DNA of 64,000 nt from Cytobacillus oceanisediminis (GCF_022811925.1 NZ_CP065511.1:4395501-4459500); one strand, 5' to 3'. Positions 17,250 to 25,293 are shown, numbered from the stretch's first letter. Notes: a model not told the origin generated them from the letters alone. A program made the numbers and translations.

Positions 17250-17765
17250 TTAATCCTCCCACTGAATCATTCCCTTTTTTCTGAACCAATTTAATATTCG
17301 TCTTTCCACCAGCCGGTTAAATTTTGTAAAAAATCCGTCAGTTTGTGCTACAGGCACGACCAAAATAGTATGGAAGCCGCTTCTATTTCCCCCCAGGACG
17401 TCAGTCAGCAATTGATCACCAATCACAACTGTTTCTTCTTTTCTCAACTCCATCTCTGATAGAGCTCTTCGGAAGGCCCTGCCCATTGGCTTTCTAGCCT
17501 GGTAAATAAATGGAATATCAAGGGGGTGAGAAAAAGCCTTAACCCGATTTTCATTATTATTTGACACAATAGTAACCTTGATGTTGCTTTGCTTCATTTC
17601 TTCAAACCAGCTAATCAGCTTCGGTGTTGCATTTGGCCTGTCCCATTCGACTAATGTATTATCCAAATCCGTGATAATTCCTTTAACTCCCTTTTCCAGT
17701 AAACTGTGGGGAGTTATTTCAAATATACTTTTAACATGCTGATCAGGCAAAAATTGCTTTAACAC
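17250..17765 (-). CDS. yqeG: YqeG family HAD IIIA-type phosphatase
   Basis: A 171-residue HAD hydrolase. The nucleophile motif DLDNTLVEWD (about residues 34-43), motif II IVSNN and motif III GDQLLTDVLGGN are visible. The substrate in bacteria is not established; eukaryotic relatives act on phosphatidylglycerophosphate. It is the first gene of the operon that runs to yqeM, so the operon promoter should lie in the gap upstream, near the DnaA-box cluster. The GTG start at 17765 has GAGGTG upstream. Confidence 0.92.
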   Translation of the reverse strand: MLKQFLPDQHVKSIFEITPHSLLEKGVKGIITDLDNTLVEWDRPNATPKLISWFEEMKQSNIKVTIVSNNNENRVKAFSHPLDIPFIYQARKPMGRAFRRALSEMELRKEETVVIGDQLLTDVLGGNRSGFHTILVVPVAQTDGFFTKFNRLVERRILNWFRKKGMIQWED

Positions 17766-18073
17766 TATATTTACACCTCAATCATTTATTCGTATGGTCC
17801 AACAAAATTGTTTTTCAGCCCTCTAATAGCTCCCGGGCTTTATTAAAAATTAGCTTCAGCAGAGTTTTCACTATAGAAAAACACCGATTTCATCATACCC
17901 AATTTCATCCGCTCTTTCAAAATAAAAACTGGCGGATCTAATCCAGCTGTTCTATTTTATACGATTCCACAAAATGGGGAAAGACACTCTAAACTCAGTA
18001 AATTTCCATGGAATAGGCGTTATTTATGCTTAAAATAAAAATTTTTCGACAAAAACCAACTGCTCTCCCACCC

Positions 18074-18172
18074 TGTGGATAACTTTATACACATAATCCA
18101 ATATGATTTTTATACTTTTTCCCTTTTTATAAACATATTAATCACAGGTTATCCACGGTTTCCTGTGGATAA
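18074..18172. promoter_or_regulatory. DnaA-box cluster upstream of sda
   Basis: Perfect DnaA boxes (TTATCCACA) lie on the minus strand at 18074-18082 and 18164-18172. A one-mismatch box TTATCCACG lies at 18149-18157 on the plus strand. TTATACACA at 18085-18093 and TTAATCACA at 18138-18146 are weaker plus-strand matches. Five sites in 99 bases of A/T-rich DNA is far more than chance. They lie just upstream of the sda promoter. In B. subtilis DnaA binds upstream of sda and raises its transcription when replication is perturbed. The rest of the 17766-18294 gap is A/T-rich and shows no gene. Confidence 0.85.
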
Positions 18173-18199
18173 GAGAACAGTTGTTCTAATCGTTTAATT

Positions 18200-18227
18200 T
18201 TGCTAGAGTAGGGGTACAACATAAAAT
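18200..18227 (+). promoter_or_regulatory. Putative sda promoter
   Basis: TTGCTA at 18200-18205 and TAAAAT at 18222-18227, spacing 16. It begins 28 bases after the last DnaA box and about 70 bases before the sda start. Confidence 0.5.
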
Positions 18228-18294
18228 CTTACATTATATGTATAAAATAATTCTTTTAGAACTGAAATATCAAGTACCTGGAGGTGGGACAGGA

Positions 18295-18435
18295 ATGCGT
18301 AAACTGTCAGATGAATTACTAATCGAATCATATTATAAAGCAAAGGAACTGCAGCTTAGCAAAGACTTCATTCGTTTAATCGAAACAGAAATCCACCGTC
18401 GCTCACTATCAAACAGAATAAAAGTTACTTCTTAA
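18295..18435 (+). CDS. sda: Sporulation checkpoint inhibitor Sda
   Basis: A 46-residue protein beginning [18 protein letters not shown], with two predicted helices forming the Sda hairpin and a basic end ([12 protein letters not shown]). Sda binds the dimerisation domain of the sporulation kinase KinA and blocks the phosphorelay when replication is in progress or damaged. The start at 18295 is chosen because GGAGGTG lies 9 bases upstream and the family begins here; an upstream in-frame ATG at 18238 has no binding site. The DnaA boxes upstream fit its known control by DnaA. A terminator follows. Confidence 0.96.
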   Translation: MRKLSDELLIESYYKAKELQLSKDFIRLIETEIHRRSLSNRIKVTS

Positions 18436-18443
18436 AAATGGAC

Positions 18444-18467
18444 AAGCCCTAAATAGGGCTTTTTTTA
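18444..18467 (+). terminator. Terminator after sda
   Basis: AAGCCCT-AAAT-AGGGCTT followed by TTTTTTA. Confidence 0.85.
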
Positions 18468-18508
18468 TTCTCCGTATTCCCTAAAAACCGAAATAAATGG
18501 CCACACAT

Positions 18509-19285
18509 TCACATTAGCGTCCCAATCCGCTCCCCTACTTTAATGTGAGCAGGAGTCCTGATTGATTTTTCAAGTTCGAATTTCCCTTGCTCAAACAAGA
18601 GAATGACAGTAGAGCCAAACGTAAAATAGGCCATTTCCTTTCCTTTTTCAAGTTGATCCCCTTCATGAGTAAGCTCTATGGAATTTACAAACATAGCGCC
18701 AACCTTCACAATCGCGATTGCTGCATCACCATGCCTCACTTCAGTTATGCTCCGATAATTTTTGGATAGTGTATCTCTTCCATATTTTAATCCCCATTTG
18801 TTGACCGGAAAAGATTTCAGCCCAAGAATCCATTGATCTGCTACTTTTCCAGTGACCGGGCTGTGTATCCTATGATAGTGGCTCGGACTTAAATAAAAGA
18901 TCATATAAGTGCCGCCCGCATATTTTCCTGCTTTATTTTCACCCAGCATCTCAGAGATGGAATAATTTTTTCCTTTTACTGTAATAATACGGTCCTCACG
19001 GATGCTCCCAACATCTTCGATTACAGCATCTACAGGACTGACTGCAGAGTCAGGGCTCACATCTGTTACTCTTGCACCTTCTTTTAGCCTTCTAATGAAA
19101 AACTCATGAAGTGTTGGATATTCATGCAGGTTTTTTTCCATTTCACTCTCATTTATATTATAAATCCTTGTAAATGACGGAATGACCCGCCTGCTCAAAT
19201 TTGATTTTGCAAATTTCTGCAGCAGCCCGGATGTCCATCTTCCATTTGTCAATTCAATCAGCAGGCGATATACAGGTTTTAACAA
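18509..19285 (-). CDS. psd: Phosphatidylserine decarboxylase
   Basis: A 258-residue pyruvoyl enzyme that converts phosphatidylserine to phosphatidylethanolamine at the membrane. The self-cleavage site FGST lies near residue 225, where the serine becomes the pyruvoyl group. Other family blocks are SPVDAVIEDVG and the histidine-rich YLSPSHYHRIHSP (about 130-142). The start is TTG at 19285 with AGGGGG 8 bases upstream; the nearby ATG at 19292 is out of frame. It is divergent from pssA. In B. subtilis the pssA and psd genes sit together elsewhere on the chromosome, so this location is a local difference. Confidence 0.95.
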   Translation of the reverse strand: MLKPVYRLLIELTNGRWTSGLLQKFAKSNLSRRVIPSFTRIYNINESEMEKNLHEYPTLHEFFIRRLKEGARVTDVSPDSAVSPVDAVIEDVGSIREDRIITVKGKNYSISEMLGENKAGKYAGGTYMIFYLSPSHYHRIHSPVTGKVADQWILGLKSFPVNKWGLKYGRDTLSKNYRSITEVRHGDAAIAIVKVGAMFVNSIELTHEGDQLEKGKEMAYFTFGSTVILLFEQGKFELEKSIRTPAHIKVGERIGTLM

Positions 19286-19559
19286 AGGACATGCCCCCTA
19301 AAAAATATGTTCTTTACGAACAGGCATAAAAAGCATAGAATAAAATATTATTATATAACATATAAAACTAAGTTTGCCATAGACTTCCTCAGATTTGACG
19401 CTTTTTTTATTTTTGGCTTTTCTTGAAATACTGTGGATTACTTCTATTTCTATCCTTCCAGATAGTTCCTAATTAACAGTAAACTTTAACACATTGCCCA
19501 TAAGAAAAAACTTCTAATAGTCTGCAAGCTGTGATTCCCAGGTGCAAGGAGTGTTTGAC

Positions 19560-20099
19560 ATGTTTTTACAGGATGTTCTTGATTTAACCATCAAGAAGCT
19601 AAAGGCACAGACAGCCAATATCTTAACTCTGTCTAACCTGTTTTTAGGGTGCTTTGCTATTTTATTTTCTATTAATGATAATTTGAAATTGAGTGTGCTG
19701 CTGATCTTTATTGCAGCTCTTGCTGACCGTTTTGATGGGATGGCAGCAAGAAAAATGAATATTGAATCGGATTTAGGAAAGCAGCTGGATTCCATGAGTG
19801 ATATTATTTCTTTTGGCGTTGCTCCTGCACTGCTCCTATACTTGGGCGTCCTTTATGATTTTGGGGCACCAGGTGCCTTCTTAACTGCTCTATATATCGG
19901 ATGTGGAGCTTTGCGGCTTGCACGTTTTAACATCTGTGAAAATAATGGCTATTTTACAGGCTTGCCGATAACGGCTGCCGGCTGTCTGGCCACTTTATGC
20001 TTTCTGGCAGTTCCATATTGGCCTTCGCCTTTATTTCTCTTTATAATGCTGACACTTTCCATTTTAATGATAAGCCCTTTCAGGCTGAAAAAAGTGTAA
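19560..20099 (+). CDS. pssA: CDP-diacylglycerol-serine O-phosphatidyltransferase
   Basis: A 179-residue integral membrane enzyme. The CDP-alcohol phosphotransferase signature D-G-x2-A-R-x8-G-x3-D-x3-D is complete in the stretch from DGMAAR to SMSD (about residues 60-83). It makes phosphatidylserine from CDP-diacylglycerol and serine, feeding the divergent psd product. The start is ATG 19560, where AAGGAG lies 8 bases upstream; an in-frame GTG at 19542 has no such site. The 274-base divergent region to psd is A/T-rich and must hold both promoters, but I see no clear consensus match. Confidence 0.94.
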   Translation: MFLQDVLDLTIKKLKAQTANILTLSNLFLGCFAILFSINDNLKLSVLLIFIAALADRFDGMAARKMNIESDLGKQLDSMSDIISFGVAPALLLYLGVLYDFGAPGAFLTALYIGCGALRLARFNICENNGYFTGLPITAAGCLATLCFLAVPYWPSPLFLFIMLTLSILMISPFRLKKV

Positions 20100-20103
20100 A
20101 AAA

Positions 20104-20135
20104 AAGCCGTGCTCAAAAGAGCACGGCTTCTATTT
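20104..20135. terminator. Bidirectional terminator between pssA and pepF
   Basis: AAGCCGTGCTC-AAAA-GAGCACGGCTT, flanked by A-rich sequence on the left and TATTTTTATT on the right. It serves both convergent genes. Confidence 0.9.
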
Positions 20136-20138
20136 TTA

Positions 20139-21935
20139 TTAATTTTCTGTTAATGCCAGGAACTCTTCCACATCGTCCATGCATAATTGAACGGCACTTT
20201 CCCAGAACTCAGGTTTTGTTAAATCAGCATTTAAATGCTTCATAGCCAAATCTTCGACTGTCATCGATGCTGTATCCTTTAATAATGCTATATATTTTTC
20301 TTCATACCCTTTTCCTTCTTTAAGAGCCTGTGCATAGATTCCAAGCGAGAACAAATATCCAAAAGTATATGGGAAGTTATAAAACGGCACGCCAGTAATA
20401 AAGAAATGGAGCTTTGAAGCCCAGAAAGATGGATGATACTCATCAAGTGCGCTGCCATAAGCTTCTTTTTGGGCACCCGTCATGATTTCATTCAGACGGT
20501 CCGCACTTACATTTCCCCGTTTTCTTTCTTCATAGAATCGTGTTTCAAACAGGAATCGTGCATGGATATTCATTAGCAGCGCAACAGACCTTTGCACTTT
20601 ATCTTCTAAAAGCGCCAGTTTTTCTTCTTCTGACCCTGCATTTTTCACTGCTGCATCAGAGACAATCATTTCTGCAAAAGTAGAAGCTGTCTCAGCAACA
20701 TTCATGGCATAATTTCGATTCAGTAAATGTAGGTCCCTCATTGCGTATGTATGAAAACCATGCCCCAGTTCATGTGCCAGGGTTGAAACATTGGATGGTG
20801 TCCCTGAGTATGTCATAAATATCCTTGATTGGCTGCTTTCAGGGAAGTAGGTATGGAATCCGCCAGGCGCCTTTCCTGGACGATCCTCTGCTTCAATCCA
20901 TTTTTCTTCAAACGCTTTTTTAGAAAAGGCTGTCATTTCTTCTCCAAAGTGAGCAAACTGCTCAAGGATAAAGTCTGCACCCTGCTGATAAGTTAATTTT
21001 GTTTCTGACTTGGAGAGCGGGGCATCCAGGTCATACCAGCTTAATTTTTCTAAGCCTAAAAGCTTTGCTTTTCTCTCCAAATATTTAACAAGAGGTGCTT
21101 TATTTCTGGAAATTACATCCCACATTGTATCCAGAGTTTCTTTTTTCATCCTGTTTAAGTCCAGAGGTTCTTTGAGAAAGTCATTCCAGCCTCTTAATTT
21201 ATAAACATTTAATCTAAAACCGGCTAAATGATTTAAGGTTTTAGATAAATAGTCAGACTGGCCGTTCCATGATTTTTCCCAATTATCAAAAACTTCCTTG
21301 CGCAAATTTCTGTCAGGACTTGAAAACTTATTAGCAGCCTGTCCAACTGAAAGCTGCTTTATCTCGCCATTTTCAGTGTAAGGGATTTTTATATTTCCTA
21401 CTATTACGTCATACATCTGGCCCCATCCGTGGTAACCATCAACAGCAAGAGCATTAATGACAGTTTCTTCCTCTTGCGAAAGTCTTTCTGAAGCATTTTC
21501 GCGGCGTTCGTTTAATACAAATGAGAGTTCATTTAAAAACTTATCATTTATAATTTGCTCCCAAGAACTTTGTTCTAAACTTGCAAGCTTCTGATCAAAT
21601 GCCGTTAAAGCGTTTTGAAAAACTGCACTAAGTTCCGTAGTTGCCCCTCTAAGATCTTTCGCTTTCTTATCCTCGGTATTCTGGGCCTGAAGACAGCTTA
21701 CAAAAGCACCAGCCTGGCGCACTTTTCTTGCCGTCTGCTGGAAAAGCTCAATGATTTCACTTATTTCAGCTGCATCTGCAGCTGAATTAGCAGGCTGCCA
21801 GTTATGTATTTGATTAAAAAATGAATCAATATGCTTTCTTGTTTCCTGTAAATGCTGATCAAATTCTGCTGAGTCGCTTCCATCCTTAAAAAAGACATCC
21901 AAATCCCATACTGACGAATAGGCCGTTACAGTCAT
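20139..21935 (-). CDS. pepF: M3 family oligoendopeptidase F
   Basis: A 598-residue cytoplasmic zinc metallopeptidase. The zinc motif HELGHGFHTYAM (about residues 388-399) contains the HExxH pair, and the third ligand lies in the downstream ETASTFAEM block. The N-terminal half is the helical oligoendopeptidase domain (about 110-180). These enzymes cut peptides of roughly 7-17 residues. It is alone between convergent pssA and the small genes to its right. The Bacillus genome usually has more than one paralogue, so the symbol is used at family level. Confidence 0.93.
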   Translation of the reverse strand: MTVTAYSSVWDLDVFFKDGSDSAEFDQHLQETRKHIDSFFNQIHNWQPANSAADAAEISEIIELFQQTARKVRQAGAFVSCLQAQNTEDKKAKDLRGATTELSAVFQNALTAFDQKLASLEQSSWEQIINDKFLNELSFVLNERRENASERLSQEEETVINALAVDGYHGWGQMYDVIVGNIKIPYTENGEIKQLSVGQAANKFSSPDRNLRKEVFDNWEKSWNGQSDYLSKTLNHLAGFRLNVYKLRGWNDFLKEPLDLNRMKKETLDTMWDVISRNKAPLVKYLERKAKLLGLEKLSWYDLDAPLSKSETKLTYQQGADFILEQFAHFGEEMTAFSKKAFEEKWIEAEDRPGKAPGGFHTYFPESSQSRIFMTYSGTPSNVSTLAHELGHGFHTYAMRDLHLLNRNYAMNVAETASTFAEMIVSDAAVKNAGSEEEKLALLEDKVQRSVALLMNIHARFLFETRFYEERKRGNVSADRLNEIMTGAQKEAYGSALDEYHPSFWASKLHFFITGVPFYNFPYTFGYLFSLGIYAQALKEGKGYEEKYIALLKDTASMTVEDLAMKHLNADLTKPEFWESAVQLCMDDVEEFLALTEN

Positions 21936-22008
21936 ATGATCCCCCCATAAAAAATTTCGATTACAGAAATATTATACCGTGATTTTTCCGAAATTTCTAT
22001 AAAATATT

Positions 22009-22215
22009 CTATTTAAAAAGAAGCCCACACCCCTTGGCATGAGCCAACTGCTGATTACATCTACCTGAAATAGCCCCCCCATAGTATGCAAATCCTCCAA
22101 AAACAAGCAGCAGGATCAGCAGTACAACTGCGAGGGCCAGCCAGAATCCTCCTCCTCCATAATAACCGTATGGATAAGGAGTGGGAACGGGATAACCGCC
22201 ATAACCATAAGGCAT
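22009..22215 (-). CDS. YjcZ-like glycine/tyrosine-rich sporulation membrane peptide, probably frameshifted
   Basis: The open frame is 68 codons: a Gly/Tyr/Pro-rich head (MPYGYGGYPVPTPYPYGYYG), one membrane segment (about residues 24-45, WLALAVVLLILLLVFGGF), then a tail. The head and membrane segment look like the YjcZ family of tiny sporulation proteins, which normally stop soon after the membrane segment. Here the frame passes a run of seven G (22074-22080) and continues with an unrelated tail (AISGRCNQQL). With one more G the reading would be YYGGGYFR and stop at 22061. I therefore suspect a one-base loss or an assembly error. GGGAGG precedes the ATG. Confidence 0.65.
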   Translation of the reverse strand: MPYGYGGYPVPTPYPYGYYGGGGFWLALAVVLLILLLVFGGFAYYGGAISGRCNQQLAHAKGCGLLFK

Positions 22216-22378
22216 AACCTTTACCTCCCTTCGCCTTCTATTACTAGGATATGTAATTAAAGGACCAGCGTTTAGGCTTTTACACTAAAATAACGGTGAA
22301 AAATCGGTAATTTCTTAGCACCGCTATTAGAATAGTTCATAGAATATACTAGAAGGAATTTTATGGGAGGAGTGTTAA

Positions 22379-22543
22379 ATGAAGATTATCTCAATCTGCA
22401 AGAAATGCAAAGGCACAGGCAGCATTACAGCATGTAAATTCATAAAGAAATCCTGCCCTGCCTGCAAGGGATCCGGCAAAGTGACTAAACACCTTTCCGA
22501 TTTCAAGAAAGAGGAACGGAATAAGTTTTTTCTTCACTCTTAA
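22379..22543 (+). CDS. Small protein with two CxxCxGxG zinc motifs
   Basis: A 54-residue basic protein. It carries CKKCKGTG (residues 7-14) and CPACKGSG (26-33), the paired CxxCxGxG repeats of the DnaJ zinc domain, also found in tiny Bacillus proteins such as YuiA and anti-TRAP. One zinc ion per motif pair is expected. The remainder is lysine-rich, so binding to nucleic acid or a partner protein is possible, but no function can be assigned. GGGAGGAG lies about 8 bases before the ATG and a TATACT box about 30 bases upstream; a good terminator follows. Confidence 0.75.
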   Translation: MKIISICKKCKGTGSITACKFIKKSCPACKGSGKVTKHLSDFKKEERNKFFLHS

Positions 22544-22561
22544 CAGGGAGCAATTTATATG

Positions 22562-22592
22562 AACCCTTCCACAGGCAAGGGTTTTTTATTTT
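22562..22592 (+). terminator. Terminator after the CxxCxGxG gene
   Basis: AACCCTT-(8-base loop)-AAGGGTT then TTTTATTTTA. Confidence 0.85.
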
Positions 22593-22664
22593 ACGCTGAA
22601 ATACTATATAATGACATCGATAATGATCGTAACAATTGAACCGATATGAATTGGAGTGAAATGA

Positions 22665-23630
22665 ATGAAACAAGGCAGAACGATTTTGGCAGTTCTCCTG
22701 TTATTGCTCGCAGCTGGCTGTTCTGCTGAGGAAGAGCAAAGTAAAAAAACTGCTGATGAACCTTCAAGTAAAACTTCAGATGAGGCTGACTATACTATTA
22801 TTGAGGCATCAGCTCAGCAAATCGAGCATATTCAAGGAATAGGATACCCGGGAAATGATACTGGACTCTATCTATCATCCAGCGATGGCTTAAAGTTTTT
22901 TAAAGATGGCATTTGGCATGAGACTACTGCCCTTAACCATTACTACATGGGTTTTCAGGCAGTCAAAGATGGATTTATTGTCAGCGGCCATCCTGATAAG
23001 AACTCTGTCATAAAAAACCCTCTTGGTATTGTGAAAAGCACTGATAAAGGAGCTTCCCTCAAGAACCTGGCTTTTAGCGGAACAAGTTCCTTTCCTTTTT
23101 TGGCTGCCGGCTATGATACAAATATAATCTATATGATCAATCAGGAAAATAGCGATGAGCTTGAGGCAGGTGTCTACCGTTCTCAGGACGCAGGCAAAAC
23201 ATGGGATCCAGTCAGCTTAAATGGGCTTGAGGCCGACACACTTGGTATGATCGCGGCACATCCAACTCATCCGGAAATCATGGCTATGTCCACAAGAAGC
23301 GGCATCTTCTTCTCACAGGATAAAGGTGAAACTGTAAAATTAGTATCTGAGCCAATCATGGCTACAGCCCTCACTTTCACGGAGAATAGCTTGTACTACG
23401 CGTATGCAGATCAGGAAAAGGTTCAGATGAGCAAAATCGATCTTACAACGATGGAAAACTCACAAATTAAAATTCCTTTTCTCAGCTATGACAACCCTAT
23501 TACATACATTTCTGCCGATAATAAATCTAAGGGAAAGCTTGCTATTTCAACCTATCTCAAAGATTTATATGAATCTGCAGACAGCGGTGAGAACTGGCAG
23601 CTTTTATTAAAAAATGGAAGAATAGAATAA
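22665..23630 (+). CDS. Lipoprotein with BNR/sortilin-like beta-propeller repeats
   Basis: A 321-residue exported protein. The signal sequence ends in a lipobox (LLAAGCSAEEE, cysteine at about residue 19), followed by a low-complexity Lys/Ser/Glu spacer. The body holds repeats of the type S.D.GKTW (SQDAGKTWDPV, SQDKGETVK, SADSGENWQLL), as in BNR or VPS10-like propellers. NCBI names similar Bacillus proteins F510_1955 family glycosylhydrolase, but I see no catalytic residues, so enzymatic activity is not supported. The ATG has GGAG 7 bases upstream. Confidence 0.8.
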   Translation: MKQGRTILAVLLLLLAAGCSAEEEQSKKTADEPSSKTSDEADYTIIEASAQQIEHIQGIGYPGNDTGLYLSSSDGLKFFKDGIWHETTALNHYYMGFQAVKDGFIVSGHPDKNSVIKNPLGIVKSTDKGASLKNLAFSGTSSFPFLAAGYDTNIIYMINQENSDELEAGVYRSQDAGKTWDPVSLNGLEADTLGMIAAHPTHPEIMAMSTRSGIFFSQDKGETVKLVSEPIMATALTFTENSLYYAYADQEKVQMSKIDLTTMENSQIKIPFLSYDNPITYISADNKSKGKLAISTYLKDLYESADSGENWQLLLKNGRIE

Positions 23631-23632
23631 CC

Positions 23633-23869
23633 AAAAGCGGAAGCGCTTTGATCAGAGGAACTTCAACTAAAGACCGCCACGTCCTGTGGCGAACGTTGAA
23701 GTCTGCACATCCTGTGCAAGTCCGACAGGCATAAGACGAATCACGCAGGAAACCTCCCAAAGCAAGCTTTGGTCGGGCGAAGCATCTCTGCCGAAGCGTT
23801 CCTTGTCCTGATTTCTGGAGTGATTTGGCTTATGACCCGAGGGGCTAGGCGCTGGAGCTGGATGCAGAC
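23633..23869. repeat. 237-bp dispersed repeat element
   Basis: It begins AAAAGCGGAAGCGCTTTG and ends TAGGCGCTGGAGCTGGATGCAGAC. Inside are short palindromes such as GTCCTGTGGCGAAC and CCAAAGCAAGCTTTGG. The ends recur in short forms at 2757-2792 and 26369-26396. I recall very similar intergenic elements in other Bacillus genomes. No transposase is present, so it is a non-coding, MITE-like repeat. It fills most of the gap between the lipoprotein gene and sigK. Confidence 0.7.
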
Positions 23870-23925
23870 AACCTTTCCGCAGAGTTATTCACACCGCCCC
23901 ATTATATACTTCCTATACAATAACC

Positions 23926-23950
23926 AAAGGGACAGTCAAACTGTCCCTTT
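23926..23950 (-). terminator. Putative terminator after sigK
   Basis: AAAGGGACAGT-CAA-ACTGTCCCTTT is a perfect 11-base stem overlapping the sigK stop codon region, but the T run after it on the minus strand is short (CCCTTTGG). Confidence 0.55.
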
Positions 23951-24668
23951 AGCTGTTATTTTTCCTTTTTTCTTTTTCCGCCCGATAAAACTCATGGAAC
24001 ATTTTCATCAGTGCCCTCTTTTCAATACGGGAGACATAACTTCTTGAGATGCCAAGCTCTTTGGCAATTTCTCTTTGTGTTTTTTCTTTTTGCAGGTCAA
24101 GCCCGAACCTGCCGACAATTACTTCTTTTTCTCTATCATCTAAAACATCAATATACTCCTTCACTTTTTCCAGCTCCATATTTAGCTGAATCGTATTAAT
24201 AACATCCTCAGATTCCGACTTAAGAACGTCAATAAGGGATATTTCGTTCCCTTCTTTGTCCTGCCCGATGGGATCATGAAGGGATACATCTTTTTTCGTC
24301 TTCTTCAGTGCCCGCAAGTGCATCAGTATCTCATTTTCAATACAGCGGGCTGCATAGGTGGCAAGTTTTGTGCCTTTTCCTTCCGAATAGCTCTCGATGG
24401 CCTTTATCAGTCCGATTGTCCCTATTGATATCAGATCTTCAGAATCCTCGCCTGTGTTTTCGAATTTCTTAACAATATGGGCGACCAGCCTTAGATTATG
24501 TTCAATAAGCATATTACGGGCATGCGCATCGCCTGCAGCCATCAATCGCAGGTATTTCTTTTCATCTGCAGGAGACAGCGGTTGAGGAAATGCATTATTT
24601 TTTACATAAGATACAAGAAACACAATCTCCTTAACCAAAAACCCGAGTGCAGTTAAAATACCGGACAT
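23949..24668 (-). CDS. sigK: RNA polymerase sporulation sigma factor SigK, uninterrupted
   Basis: A 239-residue sigma-70 family protein active in the mother cell late in sporulation. The first 20 residues ([20 protein letters not shown]) are the hydrophobic pro-sequence removed by SpoIVFB; the cut in B. subtilis falls between S20 and Y21, and both residues are present. Region 2 ([26 protein letters not shown]) and region 4 with the [23 protein letters not shown] follow. Unlike B. subtilis 168, the gene is one piece without the skin element. CATACATA at 24718-24725 is a possible SigE -10 box, but no matching -35 is clear. Confidence 0.96.
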   Translation of the reverse strand: MSGILTALGFLVKEIVFLVSYVKNNAFPQPLSPADEKKYLRLMAAGDAHARNMLIEHNLRLVAHIVKKFENTGEDSEDLISIGTIGLIKAIESYSEGKGTKLATYAARCIENEILMHLRALKKTKKDVSLHDPIGQDKEGNEISLIDVLKSESEDVINTIQLNMELEKVKEYIDVLDDREKEVIVGRFGLDLQKEKTQREIAKELGISRSYVSRIEKRALMKMFHEFYRAEKEKRKNNS

Positions 24669-24903
24669 CGTTCCACCCCCGCTTAGAATGCGTTCAAAAA
24701 TGTCTATAACTAATTCCTATGTATGGATGGAGTTGTTTTTGTCTGTCCAATAGAGATATTTTCTTCAGAAAATATTTCATTCTTCATTTTCTCTGTAATT
24801 AGACAAGCTTTCCGTCATGATAATAGGATATAATCATTCATGTAATAAATAATTATCGCTGGTATCCCTAATACATAGCTTTGGAAGAAAGAGGTTTTGA
24901 TAT

Positions 24904-25068
24904 TTGAATGCCCAGAGAATCATTTTAGCTCTCGTTTTTTTTATTGTTCTGCTTGACAGCCTTGCCAAATTTATATTCGAAGGTTTTTCTTTTAAGACCT
25001 TGCTGATATTGCTCGCAGTTTCTGGAATCGTCTTATTTCTCTGGATTTTCCCAAACAAAAAGGACTGA
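24904..25068 (+). CDS. 54-residue membrane protein of unknown function
   Basis: A TTG-started ORF beginning MNAQRIILALVFFIVLLDS, with two hydrophobic stretches (about residues 5-20 and 31-49) and a C-terminal PNKKD. AAAGAGG lies 9 bases before the TTG, and a strong terminator overlaps its 3' end, both arguing that it is a real gene. An ORF on the opposite strand covers the same bases but lacks a binding site and a sensible composition. No family recognised. Confidence 0.6.
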   Translation: MNAQRIILALVFFIVLLDSLAKFIFEGFSFKTLLILLAVSGIVLFLWIFPNKKD

Positions 25069-25098
25069 CTTTTCAATCCCAAAGTCAGTCCTTTTTCT
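25057..25098. terminator. Bidirectional terminator
   Basis: AAAAAGGACTGACTTT pairs with AAAGTCAGTCCTTTTT around an 8-base loop, with CTTTT after it. It ends the small membrane gene on the plus strand and could stop the tiny ORFs on the minus strand. Confidence 0.9.
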
Positions 25099-25109
25099 TT
25101 TATTGCAAG

Positions 25110-25190
25110 TTACTCTGCTACGCTTACCTCAGCCGATATGATGCAGCCGATAGTGCCGCACACAACCATTCCCATTACGATCCAGAACAT
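25110..25190 (-). CDS. Tiny 26-residue membrane peptide
   Basis: MFWIVMGMVVCGTIGCIISA and a short acidic tail (EVSVAE). AGGGGTG sits 6 bases before the ATG, and a terminator follows. It is almost entirely one membrane helix with two cysteines. No family recognised; it could be a single-helix subunit or regulator, like other very small Bacillus membrane proteins. Confidence 0.5.
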   Translation of the reverse strand: MFWIVMGMVVCGTIGCIISAEVSVAE

Positions 25191-25293
25191 CTTTCACACC
25201 CCTATTAAATTCCTTATTTTCTTTAATGTAACATGGTTTTTGCTTCAGAAAAGGAGAGGAATGTGAACATTCTGTTAATCCGGATCAAGTGGA

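Noticed and set aside
24834..25082. 82-codon minus-strand ORF over the small plus-strand membrane gene
   Set aside because: It has no ribosome binding site and covers the terminator; the plus-strand frame has a good site, membrane-like composition and a terminator at its end.
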